Assembly (NCBI GenBank): GCA_019694165.1
Contig: JAIBCL010000022.1
Coordinates: forward strand, 41,854 to 105,853
DNA length: 64,000 nucleotides
Reading direction: 5' to 3'
Source of the DNA: Verrucomicrobiaceae bacterium
GTDB lineage: Bacteria > Verrucomicrobiota > Verrucomicrobiia > Verrucomicrobiales > Verrucomicrobiaceae
Both the position numbers and the translations under genes were made by a program. Below the pieces are notes generated by a model. That model saw only the letters and a list, made by a program, of their open reading frames with translations. It had not been told where the DNA came from and made no database searches. Below are positions 52,128-61,041 of the stretch, piece after piece (the stretch's first letter is position 1; each line of letters opens with the position of its first letter).

Positions 52128-53837
52128 ATGAAGAACATCCGCCAGCTTCTGGTACAGTGTCTTGAGGCCGCGGGCGGCGCGGGGATCAGCCTGCCGTCGG
52201 GAGGAGTGAGCGTGTCGGTGGTGAACGAGCTGCTCGATCACGGCGGCTTCGACGAGGAGGTTTTTCTCTCGCAGCTCGCGGCGCTCATCGGCCTGGGCTG
52301 GGTGCCGGGGCCGACGCCGGATGCGGCGGATGCGCCGGAGCTGAAGCGCATGGTGCCGGCGCGCGTGGCATTGAAGCACCGGCTCGTTCCGCTGAAGCTG
52401 ATCGAGGAAGAAGGCCGCAAGGACAAGAAGCTGCTCATCGCGATGTCGGATCCGTTTGATCTCATCGCGCGGCAGGCCGTGGCGCGGGAGGTGGATGCGC
52501 CGGTCCGCTGGTGCCTGGCGCCGAGGAAGCGGCTGCTGATGGCGCTGCGTGATTTTTACGGCATCGGCGCAGACACGTTTGACGAGATTCTCAAAGGCCG
52601 CGAGGTCGATGCGGCGGACCTCGAGAACAAGGACGAGGCGAACGTGCTCGATGCGGACGACGAGGAGGCGACGGTGGTGAAGTTCGTGAACCAAATCATC
52701 CGTGAAGCGCTCGACCAGCACGCGACGGACATCCATGTGGAGCCGATGGAGGACAAGCTGCGCCTGCGTTACCGCATCGACGGCCGCCTGCGCGAGCTGC
52801 CCGTGCCGGAGAACATCAAGCAGCTCCAGCAGTCCGTGCTGGCGCGCCTCAAGGTGATGGCGAAGCTCGACATCGCGGAGCGCCGCCTGCCGCAGGACGG
52901 CCGCATCAACCTGCAGATAGGCGGCCACTTCATCGACGTGCGCGTGGCGACGATCCCGTCCGTCGAAGGCGAGAGCATCAGCCTTCGCTTGCTGGGCCAG
53001 GAGCGTTTCACGCTCGAGCGCCTGCACATCGAGCCTGATCTACGGGTGGAGATCGAGGCCCTTTTGAAGAAGCCAAATGGCATCGTGCTCGTGACGGGGC
53101 CGACCGGCTCGGGCAAATCGACGACGCTTTACACCTTCCTCTCCCAGCTCAACACCGAGGCACGGCGCATCGTCACGATCGAAGATCCGGTCGAGCACAA
53201 GCTGCCGGGCGTGGTGCAGATCGCGGTGAAGCCGGAGATCGACCTCACCTTCGCCGTCGGATTGCGCAGCATTCTGCGCGGTGATCCGAACGTGGTGATG
53301 ATCGGTGAGATGCGCGACCTCGAGACGGCCGAGATCGCCGTACGCGCCGCTCTCACGGGCCACCTCGTCTTCAGCACGCTGCACACGAACGATGCGATCG
53401 GCGGCGTGACGCGTCTGGTGGACATGGGCGTGGAGCCGTTCCTCGTCGCATCTGCCGTGCGTGCATTCTTCGCCCAACGGCTCGTGCGCGTGCTCTGCCA
53501 GTCATGCCGCCAGCCCGAGGTGGATGCCACGACAAAGCTGCGCGAGCTGGGCTGCACGGGACCGATCACCGGCACGGTATATCGCGCAAAAGAAGGCGGC
53601 TGCGAAGCGTGCCGCGGCACCGGCTATCGCGGGCGCATGGCGATTTACGAACTCGTGCGCCTGACGCCGAAGCTCGGCGAACTCGTCACCCACAAGGCCG
53701 GCCAGCAGGCCATTCTGCAGCAGGCCATCAAGGACGGCTACCGCCCCATGCGCGAATACGGCATCCGCAAAATTCTCTCCGGCCAGACCACGGTGGAGGA
53801 GGTGATGAGCGTGACGGTGGCGGAGGGCGGTGAGTAG
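52128..53837 (+). CDS. gspE: type II secretion ATPase GspE
   Basis: The 569-residue cytoplasmic ATPase powers pseudopilus assembly. It has an N-terminal MshEN-like domain, then the secretion ATPase core: DIHVEPMEDKLRLRYRIDG, Walker A GPTGSGKSTT at about residue 323, the Asp-box EDPVEHKLPG, Walker B region VVMIGEMRDLETAE and the His-box TGHLVFSTLHTND. A zinc-binding CM domain with two CxxC pairs (CQSC at about 457 and CEAC at about 490) is present. It is similar to PilB/GspE; the neighbours settle it as GspE. Confidence 0.95.
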   Translation: MKNIRQLLVQCLEAAGGAGISLPSGGVSVSVVNELLDHGGFDEEVFLSQLAALIGLGWVPGPTPDAADAPELKRMVPARVALKHRLVPLKLIEEEGRKDKKLLIAMSDPFDLIARQAVAREVDAPVRWCLAPRKRLLMALRDFYGIGADTFDEILKGREVDAADLENKDEANVLDADDEEATVVKFVNQIIREALDQHATDIHVEPMEDKLRLRYRIDGRLRELPVPENIKQLQQSVLARLKVMAKLDIAERRLPQDGRINLQIGGHFIDVRVATIPSVEGESISLRLLGQERFTLERLHIEPDLRVEIEALLKKPNGIVLVTGPTGSGKSTTLYTFLSQLNTEARRIVTIEDPVEHKLPGVVQIAVKPEIDLTFAVGLRSILRGDPNVVMIGEMRDLETAEIAVRAALTGHLVFSTLHTNDAIGGVTRLVDMGVEPFLVASAVRAFFAQRLVRVLCQSCRQPEVDATTKLRELGCTGPITGTVYRAKEGGCEACRGTGYRGRMAIYELVRLTPKLGELVTHKAGQQAILQQAIKDGYRPMREYGIRKILSGQTTVEEVMSVTVAEGGE

Positions 53838-53851
53838 TTGGGGCGTGCGGT

Positions 53852-53955
53852 GGTCGGTATTCAGTGTTCAGTTTGGCCCCAATGATCGCCATTTCTCGTT
53901 CGTCACTTCTCCAGCGCTCGCCCCGGCACTGGCTGCTGAACACCGAATACTGACC
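53852..53955. repeat. inverted heptamer-type repeat between gspE and gspF
   Basis: The left arm GGTCGGTATTCAGTGTTCAG(T) at 53852-53872 is matched, with three mismatches over 21 bases, by the reverse complement of the right arm at 53935-53955. The arms are built of 7-base units of the type TATTCAG/TGTTCAG. The ATG of gspF is nine bases after the right arm. Confidence 0.75.
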
Positions 53956-53963
53956 CCTTCCCC

Positions 53964-55238
53964 ATGCCCACCTTCGCCTACCAAGCAGCCGACGGCACCG
54001 GACGAGAAGTCTCCGGCACGTTGGAGGCTGCGGATCGAGGGGCGGCGGTGAAGCAGCTCAGCGGGCGCGGATTACAGCCGTTCAAGGTGTCCGAGGCGAA
54101 GGGCGGCAAGGCCGAAACGGCACAGCCGGCGAAAACGAAATCGAAAGGCCAGGCGGATGCCCAGGTGCCGGCCGGGCCGGTCAAGCTCTCGTCGATGAGC
54201 TTGCAAATCTTCACCGAAGAGCTGGCCGAGCTGCTCGAAGCCGGCATGCGGCTGGAGCCCGCGCTCAAATTGATGGAAGGGCGCGGTGGCGACACCACGC
54301 CCCACCGCCGCGCGGCAAAACGCATCGGCGATCTCGTGCGCGAGGGCCATCCCTTCAGCAGCGCGGTGAAGATGGCATCACCGTCGTTTGGCGAGCTGTT
54401 CACCAGCGTGGCCGCAGCCGGCGAGGCGGGCGGCGCGCTCGCATCCGGGATGAGGCGGCAGGCCGTTTACATCGCGAAGTCCCGTGAGCTGGCGGGCAAG
54501 GTGGGTGCGGCGCTCATCTATCCGGCATTCCTGTTTGTCGCCGGCGCGGGGCTGGTGATTCTGTTCGCGACCTACCTGCTGCCGAAGCTCACCTCGCTCG
54601 TGGAATCCACACGCGGCTCCCTGCCGCCGATGGCGAAGTACATGCTGCGGGCCAGTGATCTGCTGAAGGCAAACTGGTGGCTTTTTCTTCTCGTGGCCGC
54701 CATCGCCGGCCTCGCCGTGCTGATGTGGGCGCGCTCGCCACAGGGGAAGCCCGTGTGGCACCGGTTGAAGCTGAGCCTGCCCTTTGTCGGCGGCGTGCTG
54801 CGCGCCAGCCTGCACAGCCAGTTTCTCGAAACGCTGGCCAGCCTCTCGTCGGGCGGGCTGCCGCTTTTGCGCGGCCTCGAACTGGCATCGAAGGTCACGA
54901 CCAACGTTTACGCACAGGCCCAGCTCGCGAAGACCATCGATCAGGTGCGCGACGGCGCGGCGCTCTCACGCTCGCTGGAGAAGACGAATCTCTTCCCCAC
55001 CACGCTCCTTGAAATGGTGCGCCTCGGCGAGCACACCGGCGATCTGCCGGGCGCGCTCCGCCGCGCCGCCGACCGCTGCGGGCGCGAGTTGGAGAAGAGC
55101 CTCGAAAAAGCCGCCGCGCTCGTGCAGCCGATGATCATCCTGGTCATGGCGCTCATCGTCGGCATGATGGCCTACATGATCATCAGCATCGTGTTCGACA
55201 CCATTTCGCAATTGCGACCCGGCGGGCGGCACAAGTAG
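53964..55238 (+). CDS. gspF: type II secretion inner-membrane protein GspF
   Basis: The 424-residue protein is the polytopic platform of the secretion system. It begins MPTFAYQAADGTGREVSGTL, the standard start of GspF/PilC, and has two T2SSF domains (about 85-210 and 285-410), each with the cytoplasmic helix bundle, e.g. FTEELAELLEAGMRLEPALK and FLETLASLSSGGLPLLRGLE. Three membrane helices are visible (about 180-200, 235-255, 385-405). An Ala/Lys linker at about 45-70 separates the N-terminal domain. It interacts with GspE, encoded just upstream. Confidence 0.95.
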   Translation: MPTFAYQAADGTGREVSGTLEAADRGAAVKQLSGRGLQPFKVSEAKGGKAETAQPAKTKSKGQADAQVPAGPVKLSSMSLQIFTEELAELLEAGMRLEPALKLMEGRGGDTTPHRRAAKRIGDLVREGHPFSSAVKMASPSFGELFTSVAAAGEAGGALASGMRRQAVYIAKSRELAGKVGAALIYPAFLFVAGAGLVILFATYLLPKLTSLVESTRGSLPPMAKYMLRASDLLKANWWLFLLVAAIAGLAVLMWARSPQGKPVWHRLKLSLPFVGGVLRASLHSQFLETLASLSSGGLPLLRGLELASKVTTNVYAQAQLAKTIDQVRDGAALSRSLEKTNLFPTTLLEMVRLGEHTGDLPGALRRAADRCGRELEKSLEKAAALVQPMIILVMALIVGMMAYMIISIVFDTISQLRPGGRHK

Positions 55239-55309
55239 AGTACTCGCCCCGCCCCCCAAGAACAACCGGCTCCGCAGCGTCATCGTAATCAAACAACAAC
55301 ACTTCGTTT

Positions 55310-55747
55310 ATGAAACTCGTCCGCCCCCTTCGTCCCCGTCTCCGCGCCGACAGCCGCTCCGGCTTCACGCTCATGGAGATGATCCTGGTGCTGCTCATCA
55401 TCACGAGCCTCATGGGCATGGTCATCTTCAAAATGTCCACCAACGTCGATGACGCAAACATCACCGCGGCCAAGGGCAGCCTGCAGGCGCTGGAGACCAC
55501 CCTGCTGCGCTACAAGATGGCGAATGGATCGCTGCCCACCGAAGCACAGGGACTGGAGGCCCTCACCGTGCCGCCGCCGAATGCGAAGATGCGCCAGGCT
55601 TTTCTCAAGAAGGACGGCATCAATGATCCGTGGGGCCATGTGTACCAGTATCGCAATCCCGGCCGCAAGAGCGGCGGTGACTTCGACATCTTCAGCATGG
55701 GCGCCGACGGCCAGCCAGACACGGCGGACGACATCGGAAACTGGTGA
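55310..55747 (+). CDS. gspG: major pseudopilin GspG
   Basis: The 145-residue prepilin has a 17-residue basic leader, the peptidase site SG|FTLMEMILVLLIITSL with Glu at +5, and the globular domain typical of GspG: LPTEAQGLEALTVPPPN, GINDPWGHVYQYRNPG and SMGADGQPDTADDIGNW, where the calcium-binding loop lies. It is the main pseudopilus subunit. The start is preceded by a CA-rich leader (CAAACAACAACAC). The gap to gspF is 71 bp, the largest in the operon. Confidence 0.95.
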   Translation: MKLVRPLRPRLRADSRSGFTLMEMILVLLIITSLMGMVIFKMSTNVDDANITAAKGSLQALETTLLRYKMANGSLPTEAQGLEALTVPPPNAKMRQAFLKKDGINDPWGHVYQYRNPGRKSGGDFDIFSMGADGQPDTADDIGNW

Positions 55748-55773
55748 TCGCGCGCCGGAAATGATTGGGTTTT

Positions 55774-55868
55774 GGGAGCATGGAAGAGCGGATGTCGCGA
55801 GCGGCCGGAACCGAATGTGCGATGAGAGCACTCAGTGAAATCCCGGCATCCCATCACTCCACGCCCCC
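55774..55868. repeat. weak inverted repeat spanning the gspH start
   Basis: The arm GGGAGCATGGAAGAGCGGATG (55774-55794) is imperfectly complementary (about 16 of 21 positions) to CATCCCATCACTCCACGCCC (from 55847). It has the same arrangement as the clearer heptamer repeats at the neighbouring gsp junctions but is degraded. Confidence 0.35.
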
Positions 55869-56344
55869 ATCCTTCCCACGCCCACAGCGCGCGCGGCTTC
55901 ACGCTCGTCGAGGTGATCATCGTCGTCGTGATGATCGCGGTGCTGACGACCATCGCTGCATTCAGCTTTGCAGGTTTCGGTGATGATCAGGGCGTTAAGG
56001 GGCCTGGGGATGAATTGATCCGGCTGGCAAAGACCGCCGTGCGCTCCGCGGCCATCCAGGGCAGGCCTTTCACCATCGCATTCGGGGAGAAGGACTTCGC
56101 CTTGCTCGGGTATGAGGGCAAAGGCGGCGGCCATGTGGACCTGCCGGAGGGCACGAAGCTCTCCATCTTGCGCTGGGGCGAGAAGGACTGGCAACAGGCC
56201 GCGGGCCAGACGTGGCTGTTTGGCGCCAATGGCCTCTGTGATCCGATCCGCGTCCGCATCGAGTCTGGCGAAGCGGTGCTTGAGATGGGTTTCAATGCGC
56301 TGACCGGATCGCCGACTGATCAGACGATGACTGGAGGGAAGTGA
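55835..56344 (+). CDS. gspH: minor pseudopilin GspH-like
   Basis: The 169-residue protein begins at GTG 55835 and carries a 20-residue leader, then RG|FTLVEVIIVVVMIAVLTT with Glu at +5. The soluble part contains DELIRLAKTAVRSAAIQGRP, FTIAFGEKDFALL and a C-terminal beta-rich domain, consistent with GspH, which sits near the pseudopilus tip base. It lies between gspG and gspI. The assignment to H rests on order and size; sequence conservation in this subfamily is low. Confidence 0.82.
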   Translation: MKSRHPITPRPHPSHAHSARGFTLVEVIIVVVMIAVLTTIAAFSFAGFGDDQGVKGPGDELIRLAKTAVRSAAIQGRPFTIAFGEKDFALLGYEGKGGGHVDLPEGTKLSILRWGEKDWQQAAGQTWLFGANGLCDPIRVRIESGEAVLEMGFNALTGSPTDQTMTGGK

Positions 56345-56456
56345 GGAATGACGAATGACGAATACGGAATGACGAATGACGGACGCGAAGCGGTTCGCCG
56401 GCCGCATCGGATCATCCGTTCTTCATTCTTCATTCGTCATTCGTCATCCGCGTCCG
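56344..56456. repeat. inverted GACGAAT heptamer repeat at the gspH-gspI junction
   Basis: The left arm (56344-56384) is made of the unit ATGACGA repeated (AATGACGAATGACGAAT, then again AATGACGAATGACGG). The right arm (56410-56456) is the reverse complement (ATTCGTCATTCGTCATCCG). The gspI start codon and the first 37 codons lie inside the repeat. Confidence 0.85.
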
Positions 56457-56842
56457 GGATGACGCTCTTCGAGGTCTTGCTCGCGCTCGCCATCTTCGCC
56501 ATCGCGGCGGTGGCGCTCGTATCAGGCATCAATCAGATCGGTCATGCCGTGCTGGAGTCACGTCAATATCGGAACGTGGAGCAAGGCATCGAGTCCATCA
56601 TCGACGAGTACAGCAAGGCTCCGGTGCTCGACGAGATGGAAAAGGAGATGAAACCCGGCAAGGACGGCGTCGCCTACCACATCAAAGTGAGCGCCGTGCG
56701 GGATGCGAAGACGCAGGACGGCCGCATCCTGCAGGGCATCTTCCGCATCCAGGTCAGCGCCAAATGGATGGAAGGGCGCGAGCCGATGGAACTGGATGCG
56801 GAGACACTGAGGTTCATCGGGCTGTTTCAGCCGACGGGCTGA
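56348..56842 (+). CDS. gspI: minor pseudopilin GspI-like
   Basis: The 164-residue product has a long leader of 37 residues, followed by SG|MTLFEVLLALAIFAIAAVAL with Glu at +5. The soluble domain (YRNVEQGIESIIDEY through IFRIQVSAKWMEGREPMEL) fits GspI, a tip pseudopilin forming a complex with GspJ and GspK. The leader is encoded by the heptamer repeat and is much longer than the usual 6-20 residues; an internal ATG at codon 8 is also repeat-encoded. It is 3 bp after the gspH stop. Confidence 0.85.
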   Translation: MTNDEYGMTNDGREAVRRPHRIIRSSFFIRHSSSASGMTLFEVLLALAIFAIAAVALVSGINQIGHAVLESRQYRNVEQGIESIIDEYSKAPVLDEMEKEMKPGKDGVAYHIKVSAVRDAKTQDGRILQGIFRIQVSAKWMEGREPMELDAETLRFIGLFQPTG

Positions 56843-56865
56843 GTGTGCGTGACCACGACGTTGAC

Positions 56866-57753
56866 ATGAGACAAACGAAACTTCAGAACAAAGCCAGGTG
56901 CCCAGTGCTCGGTGCTCAGTGCTCAGAGCACGCCGAACCGACCACTGGGCACTGTGCACCGGGCACTTCTGACGGCTCTGAATTCGCGAACCGTCGCCGG
57001 CGTCGCCCTGTGCCTGGCTTCACCCTCATCGAAATGGTCGTGGCGCTCTCCATTTTCGTGCTGCTCATCGGCGGCATCTTTGCCATCGCCAACGGGACGC
57101 TGGAATTGAGCAACGATCTGACCTATGCCCAGGAGCGCGCGCTGGTGCGGCAGAACTTGATCGAATTTCTGCGCAAATCGTTCCGCACACTGCCGGGAGA
57201 AGGCACGGTGAATCTGACGGTGAAACCGATCGGCAACACATATCTGCCGACGCTCTCCATCTTCGGCGGTGGTGCATCGTTCTCACCCGGGCCGGCAATA
57301 GCGCCGGAGGCAAGCATCGAAGTGTACACGGAACAGCGGCCCGGAGGCTACCTCCGTGTGGGGTTGCGTGGGTTGGATGCCGACCAGACGACGGCGGCCC
57401 GACAAGGCAGGCCCGCCGCCCGTGTGGTGAACAACAAAACCGCCGAACTCCCGCTGCTGGACAACGTGGCCCGCTTCGAGTGGCGCTTCTATGATGCCCG
57501 CACCAATCAATGGGAGAACTACTGGAAGGAGGCCCAAGGGAGGCCCCTGTTTGCCGAGCTGACGCTTGTACTGGATGACGCCCAGGAGGTGCGTTCAGTC
57601 TTTTGGATTCCACCCGTGGTGCGGGGCATGAGCGGGGCGATCCCCGCGCCTGCCCCGCTGCCTGGTGACAGCCCCGCCGGCACCGGCCAAGGGACGCCCG
57701 GTGTGCCCAATCAGATTCAGGCGTTACCCGGAGGAGGCGGGGCGGTGAAATGA
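56866..57753 (+). CDS. gspJ: minor pseudopilin GspJ-like
   Basis: The 295-residue product carries PG|FTLIEMVVALSIFVLLIGGI with Glu at +5. The soluble part (LVRQNLIEFLRKSFRTLPGE, FEWRFYDARTNQWENYW, AELTLVLDDAQEVRSVFWIP) fits GspJ, and a Pro/Gly-rich tail ends the protein. ATG 56866 gives a 50-residue leader that includes a translated heptamer repeat; an in-frame GTG at 57010 would leave only a two-residue leader, so the true start is unclear. The stop overlaps the gspK ATG. Confidence 0.85.
   Translation: MRQTKLQNKARCPVLGAQCSEHAEPTTGHCAPGTSDGSEFANRRRRRPVPGFTLIEMVVALSIFVLLIGGIFAIANGTLELSNDLTYAQERALVRQNLIEFLRKSFRTLPGEGTVNLTVKPIGNTYLPTLSIFGGGASFSPGPAIAPEASIEVYTEQRPGGYLRVGLRGLDADQTTAARQGRPAARVVNNKTAELPLLDNVARFEWRFYDARTNQWENYWKEAQGRPLFAELTLVLDDAQEVRSVFWIPPVVRGMSGAIPAPAPLPGDSPAGTGQGTPGVPNQIQALPGGGGAVK
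56897..56968. repeat. inverted GTGCTCA heptamer repeat inside the gspJ leader
   Basis: The left arm (56897-56930) consists of 7-base units GTGCCCA, GTGCTCG, GTGCTCA, GTGCTCA. The right arm (56942-56968) reads ACTGGGCACTGTGCACCGGG and is its imperfect reverse complement. It lies between the gspI stop and the gspJ prepilin cleavage site. Confidence 0.8.
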
Positions 57754-58844
57754 GACGGGTGGCGGACACCGACTGGCAGGTCGTTGCGGGGCACAAGCGC
57801 GGCTGCTGCCGCCAGACCGGGACGATTTTCCATCCCCCTGCGGACCGGGATGGCCGGCGGCCTTCACAGTGGCCGCTCCCTGCTCCACGCACACGTCTCT
57901 CGAGGAGCCGGCATCAGAATCTGGCACCATTCAGGCATCTGCCATCCGCCGACGATGGCAGCGCCCTGCTCGCCGTTCTCTGGATCATCGCGCTGCTTTC
58001 GCTGCTGCTGGCGACGACGTCGCTCCTCGTAATGCAGGACGTGGACACAGTCGGCGTGCGTCGCCAAATGTTCCGGGCACGGATGCTGGCGGAGATGGGC
58101 CTGGCCTTTGCCGCCCATCCGGATGTAAAGCCGGACGATCTGCTGCTGCACCAAGTGGTGGCGGAGGGGGAGGGATTCGACGTGGAGATTCGCGGGGAAG
58201 ACGGGCGGCTCAATCCGAACGCGCTGATCATGCGCGGTGATCGCGAGACGCTGCGGCGCGTGTTCCGCTTCTGGGGCATGAATCTGACCGAGGCCGATGC
58301 GCTCATCGACGCACTGACCGACTGGGTGGATCAGGACAGCTTCACCATGCCCAAGGGCGCGGAGTTCCGGCAATACAATGTGCCCGGCATGCCCTTCAAC
58401 CGGCCTTTTCGGTCCGTCGATGAAATGGCGCTGGTCCGCGGAATGGCCCAGGTCGAGGCCGCGTATCCCGGCTGGAGGGACTGGTTCAGCGTTCACGCCG
58501 CCGGTACCCTGGACATCAACGAGGCCGAACCCGAGGTGCTGGCTGCCGTGACCGGAGCCGACATTGTCGTTTGCCGCCAGCTCGAAGCCCGTCGTCTCGG
58601 ACGCGATGGCATCCGCAACACCCAGGACGACGCCCGCTTCCCCGATCTCGCCACCGCCCTGCGCCTGCTGGGTGTCGCCGGCGACGCCCAAGGGCTGGCC
58701 GGGGTACTCGCGGTCCAAAGCGGCACCCGCCGCATCGTCAGCCAAGGCACCACCGGCGGTTTTTCGAAATCCATCACCGCCGTCGTGCAAGGCAGCCCCC
58801 AAGGCGGGGGAGGTGCGGCGACGATTCTGGAATTGAAGGAGTGA
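57750..58844 (+). CDS. gspK: minor pseudopilin GspK
   Basis: The 364-residue protein is the large tip pseudopilin. A ~70-residue N-terminal region precedes the hydrophobic helix DG|SALLAVLWIIALLSLLLATT; no glutamate is needed at +5 in GspK. The body has the saposin-like helical insert (DRETLRRVFRFWGMNLTEAD, ALIDALTDWVDQD), YNVPGMPFNRPFRSVDEMALV and GTLDINEAEPEVLAAVTGAD, which are GspK hallmarks. ATG 57750 overlaps the gspJ stop. The long leader is unusual. It is the last gsp gene here; an insertion sequence follows 71 bp later. Confidence 0.92.
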   Translation: MRRVADTDWQVVAGHKRGCCRQTGTIFHPPADRDGRRPSQWPLPAPRTRLSRSRHQNLAPFRHLPSADDGSALLAVLWIIALLSLLLATTSLLVMQDVDTVGVRRQMFRARMLAEMGLAFAAHPDVKPDDLLLHQVVAEGEGFDVEIRGEDGRLNPNALIMRGDRETLRRVFRFWGMNLTEADALIDALTDWVDQDSFTMPKGAEFRQYNVPGMPFNRPFRSVDEMALVRGMAQVEAAYPGWRDWFSVHAAGTLDINEAEPEVLAAVTGADIVVCRQLEARRLGRDGIRNTQDDARFPDLATALRLLGVAGDAQGLAGVLAVQSGTRRIVSQGTTGGFSKSITAVVQGSPQGGGGAATILELKE

Positions 58845-59170
58845 CCCTGCCCTATCTCCGGGAGGCTCTTGAGCCAGCCGCCGATCACGCCGCACCGATG
58901 GAAGGGAAGGCCTATCCCGACTTCGCGGATTCGTCGGGTAGTTGAGGCGCTGAGGCCCGTCGTTGCGAGGGCGATGGGCGAAGGTCTGCACTACAGGAGC
59001 AGCCGTTTCGTGCGGTGAGCACGAAGGTGTCAGGCGCGTGTCGGCGCGGTGATCTTGGGCGGAGGCTGATCCGGGAGGGTCAGCTTCAGTTGGTCGAGCA
59101 GCAGTTGCAGGTCCTTCTCCGGCTGAGTGTAGCGTGACATGAGGATCTCGCGGCCGTCGGTGGTGGGCAA

Positions 59171-59234
59171 CCGAGCGGAGCGAGATAGACAGCCGCAGGC
59201 TGCCCCGAAGGGGTGAGCGAGCTGGGGGCGAGTG
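59171..59234 (+). repeat. triple-hairpin short repeat, copy D, inside the transposase
   Basis: The copy begins CCGAGCGGAGCGAGATAGAC and contains the mini-hairpins AGCCGCAGGCT and CCCCGAAGGGG. It interrupts the transposase between the codons for VQLI and LPTTDG. It is about 61-64 bp and shifts the frame. Confidence 0.85.
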
Positions 59235-59990
59235 AATCAACTGCACGTCGAGCATTTGCAGCGTGGCGAACTTCTCCAGCGCGGCTCTCGGGGTGAGGCC
59301 GCTGGCGCTGTGTTTGAGCCTTGTTTTGAGCGTGACTTGCAGGGCGTAGGCCATGAAGCTCACAAAGATGTGGGCTTCGATTCGGTGATCGAGTTGATGG
59401 TGGATCGGGCGGATCGCGAGGTCGCTTTTCAACTCTTTGAACGCTTGCTCGACTTCGGTGAGTTGGAGGTAAAACTGCCAGAGCTTTGCGGGATCGGTGT
59501 CGGTCATGTTGGTGCGCAGCAGGTAGCGTCCTTCTCTGCGCCAGGCTTCGCGCAGCTTGGCGCGATCAAGGCGGTAGCTCAGCGTGGCAGTTTGCCGTTT
59601 GCCGCTGCCGCGATGGGTGACTTCGAGGATGGCGAAGCGGGCGTCGCGTCCGGCTTCCTTCTTTGCGGCTCCGATGGCTTGATGCAAGGCGTCGCGCTGC
59701 ATGGGGCGCTTGCGCTCGGCGATGGCTTGGAGCGCATCGAGATATTTTCTCAATCGTCGGCGGCGCATGGAGCGCTCTTTCATCACGCGGTCCTGGCTTT
59801 CGGCGAGCACATACGTTTCGCCATCGTGCGGCAGGAGTTTGACGCGCACGCTGGGCCGTGCCTGCTGCCAGTCGCGCTTGAGCAACGATTGCTCCAGCGT
59901 GCTGAGTTTCCCCTTCGGTGTGCCGACGAGATAACTCACGCGTGGTGTGCTGCTGCGCATTTGTTCGAGCACTTCTTCCGTCGGTATGCC

Positions 59991-60060
59991 ACAGCCGAGC
60001 GGAGCGAGACAGACTGCGACGAAGGAGCAGCCCCGAAGGGGTGGAGCGGCAGCGACATCA
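59991..60060 (+). repeat. triple-hairpin short repeat, copy C, inside the transposase
   Basis: The copy starts within CCGAGCGGAGCGAGACAGAC and keeps CCCCGAAGGGG, but the first hairpin is replaced by unrelated sequence. It interrupts the transposase between WVMD and GIPTEEV, adds about 67 bp and shifts the frame. It has the same orientation as copy D. Confidence 0.8.
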
Positions 60061-60502
60061 ATCCATGACCCAGATGCGGTCGGCTTTGCCATATTGATCT
60101 TCGATCTTGGCGAGGAACTCTTTGAGCGTGGTCTTATCAGTCGTGTTCCCTGGCAGCACTTCATACGCCAAAGGATAGCCTTCAGGCGTGACGATGAGCG
60201 CGATGACCACTTGCAACGCAATCGCTGCGTTTGTCGCGGCTGTATCCAAAGCGACGCAAGCCCGTCGCATCCTCCGGCGGATCGCTTTCAAAGTAGGTGC
60301 TGGTGAGGTCGTAGAGCAGCACTTCATACTTCGCATCGAAGAGATCGCGCCACCGCTGCGTGAGATGATCGAACAATGCGCGCTTGTGCTTGAGCAACAG
60401 ATCGTGGCACTCGTAGAGATGATGTTGCTCAGCCAGACGAAAGTCACTGCCGAGCAAGTCCGCGATCGCACTGTGATCAAACCAATGCCGGTGCAATCGC
60501 CA

Positions 60503-60583
60503 TTGCTTCGGGCCGCCCCACGGCCCTCACCCTTTCGCTACGCTCCAGGGCAGCCTGTCGGCTGGCTATCTCGCTCCGCTCGG
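60503..60583 (-). repeat. triple-hairpin short repeat, copy B, inside the transposase
   Basis: On the minus strand the 81-bp copy reads CCGAGCGGAGCGAGATAGCC at its start and ends CCCGAAGCAA. It inserted after a GTGAA and before the codon for Trp (WRLHRHW). Its length is a multiple of three, so the frame is kept, but it brings an in-frame TAG. Confidence 0.88.
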
Positions 60584-60973
60584 TTCACTGCCAGGATCGA
60601 TAAGCCGATAAAGCACCAGTGTTTGCAACACCAAATCCCAACGCGTGCCCTTGCCGCTCACAGGCAAGTGCTCGCGCCAAAAAGCATCCAGACCAAGCTG
60701 CCGCCACAGCTCGCAGCCCAGCCAGCAAGCACCCCATTGACGCGGGCGACGCAACGACATCTGCGAGAGCCGCACGCGCACGATGGGCAGTGCGTCATCA
60801 TTGATCTCGACCGGCGCATGCTCCTCGGGAAAGAGCGCCACCTGCTGCGGCGCATCCTCATCCTGCCCAAAGACCTCCACCGTCTTGCGCCACGAAGCCT
60901 CCTGCCTGCCGTTGAGCTCCCCAAGATACAGCACATGTCGCTGCACGATGCGACCATCATGCAAACGGCGGTT

Positions 60974-61041
60974 TTGCTTCGCGCCGCCTCACGGCGCTCA
61001 CCCCTTCGGGGCAGCCTGCGGCTGGCTACCTCGTCCCTCGG
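60974..61041 (-). repeat. triple-hairpin short repeat, copy A, inside the transposase
   Basis: On the minus strand the 68-bp copy starts CCGAGGGACGAGGTAGCC and contains three successive mini-hairpins: AGCCGCAGGCT, CCCCGAAGGGG and CGCCGTGAGGCG, ending GCGAAGCAA. It inserted after GTTGAA, within the codons for VVE and NRRLHDG, and shifts the frame by two. Confidence 0.9.

Noticed and set aside
58845..58954. a truncated gspL-like gene starting at the GTG that overlaps the gspK stop
   Set aside because: Rebuilding the site without the insertion sequence gives only a 44-codon frame that is antisense to the aminopeptidase end, with no GspL features.
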